From Flavobacteriaceae bacterium NBU2977 (GTDB lineage: Bacteria; Bacteroidota; Bacteroidia; Flavobacteriales; Flavobacteriaceae), in the NCBI GenBank assembly GCA_019931105.1, contig JAIOUW010000001.1, forward strand, positions 1,364,001-1,428,000: DNA of 64,000 nucleotides, given 5' to 3'. Shown here in pieces: positions 1-9,957 of this stretch (position 1 is the stretch's first letter; every line of letters begins with the position of its first letter). The notes under the pieces are model-generated. The model had not been told where the DNA came from. It made no database searches and saw only the letters and a list, made by a program, of their open reading frames with translations. The translations under genes and the position numbers were made by a program.

Positions 1-555
1 GCTCGCCTTGCCGAACTTTGATTCCAACAACATAGATCGAAGTTCACGTTTGGCATCGTTAAGGTCATCGAGTATTAAAACCCCTTTGCCTGCCGCCAGA
101 CCATCGGCTTTAAGCACATAAGGCGCCTTTAACGTCTCAAGAAAGGCTTCACCTTCAGCAATGTTGGCGGCAGTGAAACTTTGATATGCGGCGGTAGGGA
201 TATTATGGCGACCCATAAATTCTTTGGCAACTCGTTTACTGCCCTCCAGGGCCGCGGCCGCCTTTTGCGGTCCAATAACGGCGATATGGCCTATTTCTTT
301 GTCCTTCAGGAAAAAATCGTGTATTCCATTCACCAAAGGATCCTCGGGCCCGACGACTACCATCTGTATGCGGTGCTCGAGCACCGCATTTTTTATACCC
401 TCAAAATCATTTACACCAATTGGTATATTCTTTGCGATCAACGCCGTTCCAGCATTTCCAGGGGCGACGAAGAGGTTAGAAATGTGCTTGCTTTGACCAA
501 GTTTCCAGGTCAGGGTATGCTCCCTACCACCAGAACCTAAAACTAAAATGTTCAT
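1..555 (-). CDS. purD: Phosphoribosylamine--glycine ligase, N-terminal part (cut by window edge)
   Basis: This is the first 185 codons of GAR synthetase, the ATP-dependent second step of de novo purine synthesis, which joins glycine to phosphoribosylamine. The protein opens with MNILVLGSGGREHTL, the hallmark PurD N-terminus, followed by an NAGT segment and a VVVGPEDPLVNG stretch typical of the family. A further segment, EAFLETLKAPYVLKADGLAAGKGV near residues 140-165, is the start of the ATP-grasp domain. The ATG at 553-555 gives exactly this N-terminus. The rest of the gene lies to the left of the window. It is a housekeeping gene unrelated to the polysaccharide genes next to it. Confidence 0.95.
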   Translation of the reverse strand, partial: MNILVLGSGGREHTLTWKLGQSKHISNLFVAPGNAGTALIAKNIPIGVNDFEGIKNAVLEHRIQMVVVGPEDPLVNGIHDFFLKDKEIGHIAVIGPQKAAAALEGSKRVAKEFMGRHNIPTAAYQSFTAANIAEGEAFLETLKAPYVLKADGLAAGKGVLILDDLNDAKRELRSMLLESKFGKAS

Positions 556-1065
556 GTTTTACTATTTTGGGCAAAAATAGACATGTTCACTTCAAAAACA
601 ATTTCAATTCTGCAAAACACGCATACTTCTTTAGTGCAAACCTTGAATTCGTTCAATTGGCAAAAAAAAAGGATTCATGGTGGACCAACGAAGAAACGCA
701 ATAAGGTATATGGGCCTTAAACGAATCATTTGTAGTACAATTGATATTTCGGGCAATGCACTTTATCGATAAAACGTAGCAAATATGCGCTGAAAGACCC
801 GCTATTATTGCGAAACTCCCAAATCGTATACGATTATGGGCCATCGTTTAAGAAAAAACCTATCGCTTTATAGTAAATTTTGTACCCATCTTTGCTCCAT
901 AGTTTTTAAACGTTGATGGTCAAATAACGAAAAGCAGATCCTGGTCGGACAATAATCAAATCAATATCCAAAAAAGACCGCCAAATAGAACTCTATGGGA
1001 GTTACAGAAACGCTAGACAAGCGAAAAAATAAGTTTATCGATTAACGTGTAAACGCCTCAATGAA
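556..1065. other. Intergenic region, no gene seen
   Basis: About 510 bases separate purD from the first polysaccharide gene. The only open frame of any length (63 codons, 653-844, minus strand) has no recognisable motif, no family resemblance and no clear start signal, so it is not called. The stretch is AT-rich and I see no strong terminator hairpin. Confidence 0.5.
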
Positions 1066-2037
1066 CTAATAAAACTCACGGTGTTCTTTCTGATGCAACT
1101 CGTTAACAGGCAGTGTCTTAAAATAATCGTATACGATTTTAAGTCCCTCGGAACGACCTACCTTAGGCTCCCAGCCCAAGATTTCCTTCGCCCTCGTTAT
1201 ATCAGGCTGCCTTTGTAACGGATCATCTTGAGGTAATGGCTTATAAATAATCTTCTGTTGCGTACCCGTAAGTTTGATTATCTCTTCGGCAAACTCTTTT
1301 ATGGTAGTCTCGTGGGGATTTCCAATGTTTATAGGATCGGTATAATCACTAAATAATAATCGGTATATTCCCTCGATCTGATCATCAATATAACAAAAGG
1401 ACCTTGTTTGGCTGCCATCGCCAAAAACGGTAAGATCTTCACCACGTAACGCCTGCCCCATGAAAGCCGGAACAACACGTCCATCATTTAATCGCATTCG
1501 AGAGCCATATGTATTGAAAATACGGACAATTCGCGTATCGAGACCGTGAAAACGATGATAGGCCATGGTAATCGACTCCATAAAACGCTTGGCCTCATCA
1601 TAAACTCCTCTCGGCCCCACAGGGCTCACATTGCCATAGTAATCCTCATTTTGGGGATGAACCAAAGGATCTCCATAAACCTCCGATGTCGACGCCACCA
1701 AGATTCTAGCATTTTTATCCTTTGCCAATCCCAATAAATTGAGGGTTCCTAAAGACCCCACCTTCAAAGTTTCAATTGGGATCTTTAAATAATCTATCGG
1801 ACTTGCGGGAGAGGCGAAATGCAGAATATAATCCAACTTACCGGGCACCTGAACAAAGGTCGAAACATCATGATGATAGAACTCGAAATGTTCCAACGGA
1901 AAAAGATGCTCGATGTTCCTTAAATCGCCGGTAATCAGATTATCCATTCCAATTACATGGAATTCTTCCGCTATGAAGCGATCGCATAGGTGCGAACCCA
2001 AAAAGCCCGCCGCCCCGGTAATAAGAACTCTCTTCAT
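1066..2037 (-). CDS. UDP-glucuronate decarboxylase (UDP-xylose synthase-like SDR)
   Basis: This 323-residue extended short-chain dehydrogenase probably turns UDP-glucuronate into UDP-xylose for surface polysaccharide. It begins with the NAD-binding motif [11 protein letters not shown] (residues 8-18). It has the STSEVYGDP segment and the catalytic YDEAK (Tyr/Lys) typical of Uxs enzymes. The later segments [19 protein letters not shown] and [19 protein letters not shown] are strongly conserved in UDP-glucuronate decarboxylases. The length matches the soluble bacterial form, which lacks a membrane anchor. Its ATG overlaps the stop of the upstream WecA-like gene by four bases, so the two are probably translationally coupled. 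A related sugar-nucleotide epimerase is the main alternative. Confidence 0.85.
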   Translation of the reverse strand: MKRVLITGAAGFLGSHLCDRFIAEEFHVIGMDNLITGDLRNIEHLFPLEHFEFYHHDVSTFVQVPGKLDYILHFASPASPIDYLKIPIETLKVGSLGTLNLLGLAKDKNARILVASTSEVYGDPLVHPQNEDYYGNVSPVGPRGVYDEAKRFMESITMAYHRFHGLDTRIVRIFNTYGSRMRLNDGRVVPAFMGQALRGEDLTVFGDGSQTRSFCYIDDQIEGIYRLLFSDYTDPINIGNPHETTIKEFAEEIIKLTGTQQKIIYKPLPQDDPLQRQPDITRAKEILGWEPKVGRSEGLKIVYDYFKTLPVNELHQKEHREFY

Positions 2038-3224
2038 TCTATTTTTTCTTCTTTGCGATGTTCGACATCCATTGTACGCGTTTTCCTTTTCTTTCCATTT
2101 GAGTCTTCGACCTTGGCCTTGATCTTGTTCACCTGTCTTCTTAGAATAATCTTTTGTTTTAAGGTTGCAAAGCTATAATTGTACTTGAAAAAAATATATC
2201 CTAGGGCCACAACCACGGTAACGAGCATAATGACCATTCCCAAATTCTTCGCCGTGCTACCCAATACGATGAAAAGCATAACAAAAAGTAAATTGAAACA
2301 CCCTATTATAAAACTTGCCTGTCTATGTGATAGCCCCCAATAATCAATGAGTACATGATGCGTATGGTTACGATCGGGAGAAAAAGGTGCTTTTTTATTC
2401 GCTATGCGAATGGCAAATACCCGTGCGGTATCGAACAAGGGAACTATTAAGATACTGATGGCAATCAAAGGGGCATTTTCAAGTAAAAATGGTAATTCGG
2501 TATACACATGTGGCCTTAAGGCCAAAAATTTTAGGGTTAAGATGCTTATTATGAAACCAACAATAAGTGAACCTGTGTCTCCCATGAATATTTTTTTGTC
2601 CGACGACAGGTTAAACCCTAGAAATGCCATCAGACATGCGTTCATCGTAATACTGACCAGTGCGAAAAAGTATTCTTTAGTCAAGTAAAAAATAGTGGTG
2701 TAAATAACCATTATAACAATGCCGACCACCGAGGCCAAGCCGTCGATACCATCGATTAGGTTGTATGAGTTAATGATGGTAAGCATCATAAAGCCCCCTA
2801 TAATCAGAAAAAGATAGAATGGTATTTCGTTAATGTTCAAAAAACCATTGAGGGAGTGTATCGTAAAGCTCGGATTTGCCAAAATAAAGGCAATTGCCAG
2901 AACCTGAGCCATCAACTTCGCCCCTGGGGAAATAACCACCAAATCGTCTTTAAGCCCTACAATGAAAAGTATGGTAAGGCCCGGTATTATATACATTGCC
3001 TCGCCAAGGGTTGTCCATCCTTTAATAAAAAATAAGGCGAATATCAATGTGTAAAAAAAGGAAACACCGCCAAGGGTAGGTGTTCGACTCTTGTGCGAGC
3101 TTCTATGGTTCGGGCTGTCCATTAGACGGCGATATTCAACGACCCCGATAATCTTCGGAATGGTCAAATAGGTCAATAGAAAAGAGCCTATAAAAATCGA
3201 TACCGCCGTTTCTAAAAAATTCAT
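2034..3224 (-). CDS. MraY/WecA-family polyprenyl-phosphate sugar-phosphate transferase
   Basis: This 396-residue polytopic membrane enzyme most likely starts the polysaccharide repeat unit by moving a sugar-1-phosphate from its UDP carrier to undecaprenyl phosphate at the inner face of the inner membrane. About ten hydrophobic segments are visible. The family motifs are all present: GLKDDL (cytoplasmic Asp pair), [21 protein letters not shown], and DRNHTHHVL, the last being the WecA-type HxHH signature rather than the MraY one. A basic tail follows the last membrane segment (residues 360-396). It overlaps the Uxs gene by four bases. As the only initiating transferase in the locus, it probably accepts UDP-GlcNAc, UDP-GalNAc or a FucNAc-type donor made by the CapEFG genes; the substrate is inferred, not seen. 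Confidence 0.88.
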   Translation of the reverse strand: MNFLETAVSIFIGSFLLTYLTIPKIIGVVEYRRLMDSPNHRSSHKSRTPTLGGVSFFYTLIFALFFIKGWTTLGEAMYIIPGLTILFIVGLKDDLVVISPGAKLMAQVLAIAFILANPSFTIHSLNGFLNINEIPFYLFLIIGGFMMLTIINSYNLIDGIDGLASVVGIVIMVIYTTIFYLTKEYFFALVSITMNACLMAFLGFNLSSDKKIFMGDTGSLIVGFIISILTLKFLALRPHVYTELPFLLENAPLIAISILIVPLFDTARVFAIRIANKKAPFSPDRNHTHHVLIDYWGLSHRQASFIIGCFNLLFVMLFIVLGSTAKNLGMVIMLVTVVVALGYIFFKYNYSFATLKQKIILRRQVNKIKAKVEDSNGKKRKTRTMDVEHRKEEKIE

Positions 3225-3389
3225 TTCTTAAATTACCTATTCCTCATTGCAGGTTTATCAGAAAACAGTCATAACAATCCTCTGTATCTGTAAATTTAAC
3301 ACCACTTCTTATATCTACCTAATAATCACTGCAAATACTGCTGCCTCGAAAAACATACCTTTTGGTACTTTGTCTTTCCGGCCATTTTC

Positions 3390-4628
3390 TCAAGGGTTAT
3401 TCGACTTGGCAATATTACCAAATGTGGTTTCTAGCCGGTCTAACAGTGTTCGTTTTTCAAAGTTATTCTTGTAGTAGGCTAGCGCATTATTTTGCATCTG
3501 CTTGCGTTGGCCTTCACTTGTTCCCCTCAAGCCTATAATCTTTTCAGCTAAAGAGGAGTAATCTCCCGCAGCTACCGCATAGCCACTTTTGCTTTCATTG
3601 ATCATCGCATTGGCCTCACCGTTGATCATTCCCAGGATAATCTTGCCCGATGCCATATAGGCCTGAATCTTGGCCGGAACGGTCAATCGAAAAATAGGTT
3701 CGTCTTTTAAGGAAACCAACATGGCATCTGCCTTTTTAAAGAACAAGGGCATTGATTTTAACGGATGCCGACCGAGTAAATGAATATTCCTTAATTTTTT
3801 ATTAGCGATTTCATTCTGTAGCCAATCGTATTTTCGGCCATCACCTACGACCACAAAATTGATGTCTTCGTCCTGCAGGGCTTCTGCAGCAGCCACGATT
3901 GACTCAAAACCTTGTGCATCACCAATATTTCCAGCGAACATAATATTAAACCCCATAGGAAATTCAGGAAGTTCGTACGACACGTTTTCGTTGCCGGTAA
4001 AAGTATCTTCGGCCCAATTAGGAAAGTATCCGATTTTTGAGGGGTCTTTGATCTTAGATTCCACCGAATTGAAAAAAGATCGCGAACTGACCAAAACCTT
4101 ATCCGATTTGTTATAGATATACCTCACGACCTTATTCAATAGCGAATACACCTGCTTATTCTTGATATTGGTAGTGGCCGCAACACTTTCGGGCCATAGA
4201 TCTAGCACCCAAATCACCAGTGGAAGCTTAAACCTTTTTTTTAACCAGATTGCCGGCAGGGCCGAGGTCAAAGGGGACGTCAAATGGGAAAAAACAATAT
4301 CATACGCCCCCTTTATTCGAAATAGCGATGTGAAATAGGCAAAAAATATAAATGAGAGGTAGTTCAAGACCAAAGAAATAGCGCCTCCTTTGCCACGCGG
4401 TATAATGGGACACCGAATTACTTTTACCCCTTTCACCAGCTCCTTTCGCCTTGACAAAAAACCATACCCCTTGTAGAACTTGCCTTTTGGATAGTTGGGT
4501 TTCCCCGTAAGTACGGTTACCTCATGCCCCCTTTGAACAAAATCAAAGGCAACATCGTTAACCTTAAAATCTTCAGGCCAAAAGTATTGCGAAACGATCA
4601 ATATCCTCAAGGGCTTGATTTCATCCAT
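3390..4628 (-). CDS. Glycosyltransferase family 4 (WbuB/WcaI-like)
   Basis: This 412-residue GT-B enzyme likely adds a sugar to the lipid-linked repeat unit in the cytoplasm. The N-terminal domain opens with LRILIVSQYFWPEDFKVNDV and has GHEVTVLTGKPNYP, both typical of WbuB-type L-FucNAc transferases. The C-terminal domain has NIMFAGNIGDAQGFE and a VPAKIQAYMASGKIILG segment in place of the usual donor-binding EX7E loop. The resemblance to WbuB fits the UDP-L-FucNAc genes at 8.9-12.8 kb, but that substrate is inferred. Its ATG overlaps the stop of the upstream glycosyltransferase by eight bases. About 165 bases without a gene lie between this gene and the WecA-like gene. Confidence 0.85.
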   Translation of the reverse strand: MDEIKPLRILIVSQYFWPEDFKVNDVAFDFVQRGHEVTVLTGKPNYPKGKFYKGYGFLSRRKELVKGVKVIRCPIIPRGKGGAISLVLNYLSFIFFAYFTSLFRIKGAYDIVFSHLTSPLTSALPAIWLKKRFKLPLVIWVLDLWPESVAATTNIKNKQVYSLLNKVVRYIYNKSDKVLVSSRSFFNSVESKIKDPSKIGYFPNWAEDTFTGNENVSYELPEFPMGFNIMFAGNIGDAQGFESIVAAAEALQDEDINFVVVGDGRKYDWLQNEIANKKLRNIHLLGRHPLKSMPLFFKKADAMLVSLKDEPIFRLTVPAKIQAYMASGKIILGMINGEANAMINESKSGYAVAAGDYSSLAEKIIGLRGTSEGQRKQMQNNALAYYKNNFEKRTLLDRLETTFGNIAKSNNP

Positions 4629-5361
4629 TCTTAACGATTCTTTTTAAGATTTCGATTCCCAAAACCAAACGGATTTTTATTTTTTGCATCAAACTATATG
4701 GACTTTTTTGTTCTGACATGGCATCGCCGGCATCGTTTTGTGAAAAATTAGTTCCATGCCTTCGGAAGTAGTGCAACTTTTGGGGGATGAAGACCGTAGT
4801 TCCGTATATTTCGCCCATGAGCCCTACCCAAGTATCGTGACTGACAATGTTTTTGGGAAAGGGAAGTGCTTTCTCCATAATACTTCTATGAAAAGCCATA
4901 CAGCACCCCAGGTAGGTGTTCTTGACCCAGTTCTTCACGAAACCGCTTCCTGCATTGATGATGCCATAGAACGAATCGTTTATTATTTGAAGCTTGCCAT
5001 CGGTTACCCAACAATCACAGACGACCAACTCATTTTTCTGTAACGCCTCAAGTACAATGGCTATTCTGTCAGGATGCCATACATCATCTTGATCGGCCAA
5101 AAAAATATAAGCTCCCGATGCCTTTTTCATTGCATTGCCAAAATTGCCAATGTGGCCTTTGTTTTTTGGATTGTTCAAATGAGTTTTAATTCTCGGATCA
5201 TTGAAAGACGCGACAATTTTCAGTGTATCATCAGTAGAATGGTCGTCCGAGATTATGACCTCATCGTCATCGGCAAGATTTGTAAGAATCGATTCGAGTT
5301 GCTCCTTTATGAACGAGGCACCGTTATAGGTCGCCATGCATACCGAGATTCTTTTGCTCAT
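4621..5361 (-). CDS. Glycosyltransferase family 2
   Basis: This 246-residue GT-A enzyme belongs to family 2. The N-terminus ISVCMATYNGASFIKEQLES and the following EVIISDDHSTDDT are the nucleotide-binding region. FLADQDDVWHPDRI near residue 90 contains the metal-binding DxD-type motif (ADQDDVW), which is typical of rhamnosyl- and galactosyltransferases in O-antigen loci. The C-terminus is basic. The gene overlaps the upstream Wzy-like gene by 38 bases and the downstream GT4 by 8, so all are probably on one transcript. The acceptor and donor cannot be told from sequence; rhamnose is plausible given the rfbBACD genes in the window. Confidence 0.85.
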   Translation of the reverse strand: MSKRISVCMATYNGASFIKEQLESILTNLADDDEVIISDDHSTDDTLKIVASFNDPRIKTHLNNPKNKGHIGNFGNAMKKASGAYIFLADQDDVWHPDRIAIVLEALQKNELVVCDCWVTDGKLQIINDSFYGIINAGSGFVKNWVKNTYLGCCMAFHRSIMEKALPFPKNIVSHDTWVGLMGEIYGTTVFIPQKLHYFRRHGTNFSQNDAGDAMSEQKSPYSLMQKIKIRLVLGIEILKRIVKNG

Positions 5362-6568
5362 GGAACTTTTTTAGTTTTTCAAAAATAACGAGAGTAATGA
5401 ATAAAAAGGTCATTCCCATCGAATTCGTCAAATACGGATTGAAAACGGATTGAAGGTATACAAAGGCAATTCCGAACAAAAAAGGTCTGGTGTCGATAAA
5501 AGCCTCATGACCCTTGTTTTCACAATAAATACGGTAATTGTAGGCCTTGAAAAAGATATAGACCAGCAAAAAAAGCCAGAAAGCCAGTCCCAACAGCCCC
5601 TGCTTGTGGAACAATTCGAGATACATGATTTCCATATGTCCGGGCCTAATCGGAACCCCGACCCCATAACCATGCCCTATAAAAAAACTTATAGGGTCGA
5701 TCATCTCGACCACCTGTTGTATCTGCACATAGCGAATATTGTCGGACACGCTTTTATTTCCCAATTTCTCCAAGGCCACTGGCACAAAAGCCAAGGCTCC
5801 GATTATTATGGACGAAATCACAACTATGTTCAATAGGCGATTTTGTCGAGCCACCAAAAATCGATAGACGATGTAAAAGAAGGTCATTCCAAAGATCAAA
5901 AGCATATAGGCCCTCACCAAAGTGAGCATGATTGCAACGAAGACCAAAAGAATTTTTAGGGTATTTCGCTTGCTCTTTTGTGAAAAGAAATAAAAAAAAT
6001 ACCCTATGGCCACATAGACGAAGCCTTTGTAAATCATTGCGATCTCTCCTCGAAACCCGAATTCGGCAAAATACTCCGGTTTCGACATAGCCTGATAAAT
6101 CGTTAAATACGGAATCAACTTCAGATTAAGAACCACAAAAAAGATAAGGTAGGCAACCGCCATGAACAAGGCACATAGTTTTAGCAATCGAACCACTCTA
6201 TCTGCCATGCGATAACTACTGATCATGATGTCAAAAAAAGGCAGAATAAAGAAAAACGAGACCATCTTCGCGTCATCGACGATTCGAGAGAAATCTTCAC
6301 TGTTCCAGAATCCTCGAACAATTGCAATCGCAAAGACACAAATGAAAATCAACATTAAAGACACCGTGGTCTTCGTTATTTTCTTGCCCATCAACAATAA
6401 AAGTCCTAACCCGAAAAGACCTGAAATGAATAAATACATGCGAAGTGTCAAAGGGCCGAACGTGGTAAGTCTTCCGGCGCCGCCCAAGAAAAGCTCGAGT
6501 AAGAATACCGTAAAGAACATTCCCGCTATAGAAGTGCTCCCCACCTTTATTTTTAACGGAATTTTCAT
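5324..6568 (-). CDS. O-antigen polymerase/ligase-like membrane protein (Wzy candidate)
   Basis: This 414-residue protein has about ten to eleven hydrophobic segments and a large loop near residues 280-320 with the sequence IGHGYGVGVPIRPGHMEIMYLELFHKQG. That GHG-x-H-x-E-x(5)-GL layout is typical of Wzy/WaaL superfamily proteins. It probably polymerises flipped repeat units at the periplasmic face of the inner membrane. The start at 6568 is chosen because its ATG overlaps the TGA of the upstream glycosyltransferase in an ATGA arrangement; a start 15 bases upstream would also be open. A second O-antigen ligase-like protein lies 0.9 kb upstream, so one of the two may be the ligase and the other the polymerase. 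Confidence 0.78.
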   Translation of the reverse strand: MKIPLKIKVGSTSIAGMFFTVFLLELFLGGAGRLTTFGPLTLRMYLFISGLFGLGLLLLMGKKITKTTVSLMLIFICVFAIAIVRGFWNSEDFSRIVDDAKMVSFFFILPFFDIMISSYRMADRVVRLLKLCALFMAVAYLIFFVVLNLKLIPYLTIYQAMSKPEYFAEFGFRGEIAMIYKGFVYVAIGYFFYFFSQKSKRNTLKILLVFVAIMLTLVRAYMLLIFGMTFFYIVYRFLVARQNRLLNIVVISSIIIGALAFVPVALEKLGNKSVSDNIRYVQIQQVVEMIDPISFFIGHGYGVGVPIRPGHMEIMYLELFHKQGLLGLAFWLFLLVYIFFKAYNYRIYCENKGHEAFIDTRPFLFGIAFVYLQSVFNPYLTNSMGMTFLFITLVIFEKLKKFHEQKNLGMHGDL

Positions 6569-7437
6569 GCTCGACCCAACCATTCCTTAAACATCACTTT
6601 TAAAAAAAATAACGATCTTGATTTTATGCTCAATTTTAGCGCACGCAGCAAGCAAACCATAAAATACTGTAACCTTGAAATGAAACCCGTGCCTGCCGCT
6701 ACGTGGGCGCCTTTACAAAAAATAACAAACCTTGACCTGATGCTTTCCATATCACGGTCGTCGCTTGAAGACAGACTGTGCCCGTTATGCGCGGGCACTA
6801 CATACATTTCATTATAATATTTCTCAACCCTTCCCAAAAATTCGTGATCACTAAAGTCAAGCCTTATTTCTTCGTTATATTTTCCCACTGTTTCAAAGAC
6901 TTCGACCGATAATAGCAATAAACTATTGATGGGCCGAATTTTTTTTAAGGAAACCTTACCCTTTGGGAGGTTTTCAAGTCGAAAGCCTCTTTTGAAGCGA
7001 TATTTTGATGGCGATATCAATCGACCATCATTGCCGTACAAGGTCGTTGCAAAAACTCGAATTTCGCTTGGTACATTTATGGCATCAAGGTACAATTGTA
7101 ACATTTCTGGTGCAATCTGGGTATCTTGATCCAAGAAAAGTACCCATTTCTTTTCTTTTTCCCTTGCAAATCTGATTGCCGTATTGTAAGCCTTTCCAAT
7201 GCCCGGATTGCTGGTATCCGAGATATAATGCAACTTAATTCCTTGGTGCTCCAAACTGGCGGGGCGTTGCTGTTTGACCGGACTATTGTCATAAACCAAT
7301 AGATCAATCTTCTCACCATGTCGCACGTTTCTGACCAATGTTATAAAAGAATTGCAATCTTCTAATACTGTTCGGTATAATACGAGAACGATAACAATAT
7401 CATCGAATGAATAGATACTCTCTTTAAGGTCGGTCAT
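6565..7437 (-). CDS. Glycosyltransferase family 2 (rhamnosyltransferase-like)
   Basis: This 290-residue GT-A enzyme has the nucleotide-binding start IVIVLVLYRTVLEDCNSF and DLLVYDNSPV. The segment NPGIGKAYNTAIRFA and the following WVLFLDQDTQIAP (DxD-type metal site) are the family hallmarks. FSDHEFLGRVEKY and a C-terminal hydrophobic stretch near 250-275 also match rhamnosyltransferase-like proteins. The ATG at 7437 is preferred over a TTG twelve bases upstream. It overlaps the end of the O-antigen ligase-like gene by 14 bases and the next gene by four, which points to one operon. The donor sugar is unknown. Confidence 0.83.
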   Translation of the reverse strand: MTDLKESIYSFDDIVIVLVLYRTVLEDCNSFITLVRNVRHGEKIDLLVYDNSPVKQQRPASLEHQGIKLHYISDTSNPGIGKAYNTAIRFAREKEKKWVLFLDQDTQIAPEMLQLYLDAINVPSEIRVFATTLYGNDGRLISPSKYRFKRGFRLENLPKGKVSLKKIRPINSLLLLSVEVFETVGKYNEEIRLDFSDHEFLGRVEKYYNEMYVVPAHNGHSLSSSDDRDMESIRSRFVIFCKGAHVAAGTGFISRLQYFMVCLLRALKLSIKSRSLFFLKVMFKEWLGRA

Positions 7438-8806
7438 TCTCGTTATCAACTAAGTTTTTTATCAATAATAAACTGTTCCAAAGCGCAAAAAACAAAACGC
7501 CATGAGCCCTGCTCAACGTGCTTTCGGCCATTAAGTTGATTCCAATAAGCAAGATCAAGGCAAGATAAAGCAAATCGTTGTTCTTAAAGGCCAATGAAAA
7601 ATTGAAAAACAACATGTACAAAAACACCAAGAGCACGACTATGCCTCCCGCCATCCATAAAAAAGCATAGTAATTATGCGGGTTAAGATTTTGCGTCTTG
7701 ATGTCAAGACTATATTTTCCTGTTTCAATCAGACCTTCATAACAATGGTCCAGTTGGTCTTGAACATCTCCCAGGCCAAGGCCAAAAACCGTGGATGAAG
7801 CTATAAGCTGTGCATTGCACTTGTTGATTATGTTGCGATCATCTTTATCGAGCATTGCCGCAATATTATCAAGAATATACCGTGGATGTTCAAATCTTGT
7901 ATATTCTTCGTAGGTTTTGGGGTCAATCCTTTGTGTTGAGGTATTCAAAAATGAAAAAATACCGATGCCGGTCAAGAAGATCAAACTTGCGAACGCGACC
8001 CGTGTTTTTTTTGAGGAAATCCTGAAAAAGATATACCCAGGAACCAATACGAGGAATAGTGCCAAATTGACAAGTGAATAGTAATAGAACAACAATGCCA
8101 TAAGCAAAATTAGAACCAGGCCAAGTAAGATCTTTATCGACCATGCAATGTTTCTTCGAAAAATAAAATATACGATTATCAATATGCACCAAAGAACGTT
8201 TTGCGAAGCATAGGTCTTATGAACGTAAAGCTTGCTCTCGGCTTTCAATCGCGCATAATACAGTACTTCATAGAAAGAGCCGTTCCAAAGGTCTTTAATT
8301 TGCCCAAAAAAACTTCCATCCTTTAGGCCCTCAAAAAGTATCAGGCCGGGCGTGGTTATGGCTTCAAAATCACTGGCATTGTCGGTGAGGTATTTGAACA
8401 AGTATCCGGCAAAGAGAAAATTGGCCATTATGAAAGCACCGTACAAGGTATGGCGCCTTTTAATATCGATTCTCGGAGGAAAATATAAAAACACAAAAGG
8501 CAAGACCAACAAGGGAAGGCCTTTTTGCATTTGTACCATAGCATTTTTAACATTTTCGGAATACAGCACCGAGAAACCCAAGAGAAGATAAAAACCAATA
8601 TTGACCAGAAAGGGTTTCCAACCCATTTTGTCTCGGTTCTTTGCCAATTCAGGATAATTGCAAACCATACAACTTAAGGCAAATACAATTATAGCGACTG
8701 ACATTAAACCGAAGGGCATAATGGGAAAAAAGCACAGTGGCAACAGTGAATAATACGGGACTTTGTCCCTCCATGCCATTGCAATGGTATTTCCTGAGTT
8801 CGACAT
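7424..8806 (-). CDS. O-antigen ligase family membrane protein
   Basis: This 460-residue polytopic protein carries about eleven hydrophobic segments. A large periplasmic region around residues 285-375 includes VFGLGLGDVQDQLDHCYEG and then LNPHNYYAFLWMAGGIVVL. The NPHNYY motif (His followed by Asn-Tyr) is the conserved ligase/polymerase site of the Wzy_C/WaaL family. It probably joins finished polysaccharide to lipid A-core or another acceptor, or acts as the polymerase. It is the first gene of the leftward transcript, divergent from capE-like gene 8953 across a 146-base spacer. Which of the two Wzy/WaaL-type proteins is the ligase cannot be decided from sequence. Confidence 0.82.
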   Translation of the reverse strand: MSNSGNTIAMAWRDKVPYYSLLPLCFFPIMPFGLMSVAIIVFALSCMVCNYPELAKNRDKMGWKPFLVNIGFYLLLGFSVLYSENVKNAMVQMQKGLPLLVLPFVFLYFPPRIDIKRRHTLYGAFIMANFLFAGYLFKYLTDNASDFEAITTPGLILFEGLKDGSFFGQIKDLWNGSFYEVLYYARLKAESKLYVHKTYASQNVLWCILIIVYFIFRRNIAWSIKILLGLVLILLMALLFYYYSLVNLALFLVLVPGYIFFRISSKKTRVAFASLIFLTGIGIFSFLNTSTQRIDPKTYEEYTRFEHPRYILDNIAAMLDKDDRNIINKCNAQLIASSTVFGLGLGDVQDQLDHCYEGLIETGKYSLDIKTQNLNPHNYYAFLWMAGGIVVLLVFLYMLFFNFSLAFKNNDLLYLALILLIGINLMAESTLSRAHGVLFFALWNSLLLIKNLVDNENDRP

Positions 8807-8952
8807 TGGCCGCTGTGCGTTGGTCTATTTATAATGCCCTAGAAAAAAGTAAAACGGACACTGATTCTTGTCTTTCCTTTCAAATACCATCGGTCAAAAG
8901 ATGGTGTTCAACATTTATTATGTTAATTTTAGCGCGATTTTACTTCTAAAAC

Positions 8953-9957
8953 ATGTTCAAAGATAAGACCCTTTTGATAACCGGCGGAACCGGATCCTTC
9001 GGAAATGCCGTCCTCAATCGTTTTTTACAGACCGAAATCAAAGAAATACGCATCTTCAGCCGTGATGAAAAGAAACAGGACGATATGCGTAACCAATTAA
9101 AGAGCAATAAGGTAAAGTTCTATATCGGCGATGTACGAGATTACAACAGTATCGCGAATGCAATGAAAGGTGTCGATTACGTCTTTCATGCCGCAGCGTT
9201 GAAACAGGTGCCTTCATGTGAATTCTTTCCTATTGAAGCGACAAAAACGAATGTTTTCGGCACGCAAAACACCATTGATGCGGCCGTGGCCAATAAGGTC
9301 AAAAAAATCATTTGCCTAAGTACCGATAAGGCTGCCTACCCCATTAACGCCATGGGCATCAGCAAGGCTTTGATGGAAAAGGTAGCGGTAGCCGCTTCAA
9401 GGAACATTCCCGAAGAAAGTACAACGGTCTGCCTGACCCGATATGGAAATGTAATGGCATCCCGAGGGTCGGTTATTCCCTTGTTCGTGAAACAGATCAA
9501 AGAAAATAGTCCGTTGACCATTACCGATCCCAAAATGACACGCTTTTTAATGTCGCTCGAAGATGCGGTAGACCTGGTACTTTTCGCCTTCGAGAACGGC
9601 AATCAAGGCGACCTTTTTGTGAACAAGGCACCTGCAAGTACCATAGGTGATCTGGCCTTGGCGCTTAAAGATATCTTTGGTGCCGACAACGAGATAAAGA
9701 TTATCGGAACACGGCACGGAGAAAAGCTTTATGAAACTTTATGTACCCGGGAGGAGATGCAAAAAGCGGAGGATATGGGCGAGTTTTACCGAATTCCGGC
9801 GGACAACCGCGACCTTAACTACAGTCGCTATTATTCTGAAGGGGAAACCGATATCAGTGAGATCGAGGATTACCACTCACATAATACCGAACGTTTAGAC
9901 GGTAATGGCATCAAGGCTTTGCTCAATAGTTTGGACTATATCAAGCAAGAACTTTAA
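8953..9957 (+). CDS. capE: UDP-GlcNAc 4,6-dehydratase/5-epimerase (CapE/FnlA-like)
   Basis: This 334-residue enzyme catalyses the first step toward UDP-N-acetyl-L-fucosamine: dehydration and 5-epimerisation of UDP-GlcNAc. The NAD-binding motif GGTGSFGNAVLNRF is at residues 11-24. The catalytic region CLSTDKAAYPINAMGISK shows the Thr-Asp-Lys and the Met-x3-Lys replacement of the usual Tyr-x3-Lys that marks the short FlaA1/CapE/PseB branch. TRYGNVMASRGSVIPLF and GTRHGEKLYETL are also family motifs. The next genes (cupin, CapF-like, CapG-like) complete the pathway and read in the same direction, with the cupin gene starting directly after this stop. This context favours the CapE role over PseB (pseudaminic acid). 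Confidence 0.9.
   Translation: MFKDKTLLITGGTGSFGNAVLNRFLQTEIKEIRIFSRDEKKQDDMRNQLKSNKVKFYIGDVRDYNSIANAMKGVDYVFHAAALKQVPSCEFFPIEATKTNVFGTQNTIDAAVANKVKKIICLSTDKAAYPINAMGISKALMEKVAVAASRNIPEESTTVCLTRYGNVMASRGSVIPLFVKQIKENSPLTITDPKMTRFLMSLEDAVDLVLFAFENGNQGDLFVNKAPASTIGDLALALKDIFGADNEIKIIGTRHGEKLYETLCTREEMQKAEDMGEFYRIPADNRDLNYSRYYSEGETDISEIEDYHSHNTERLDGNGIKALLNSLDYIKQEL

Noticed and set aside
653-844. 63-codon open frame on the minus strand between purD and the decarboxylase
   Set aside because: No motif, no signal, no promoter or partner; it is likely chance in an AT-rich gap.
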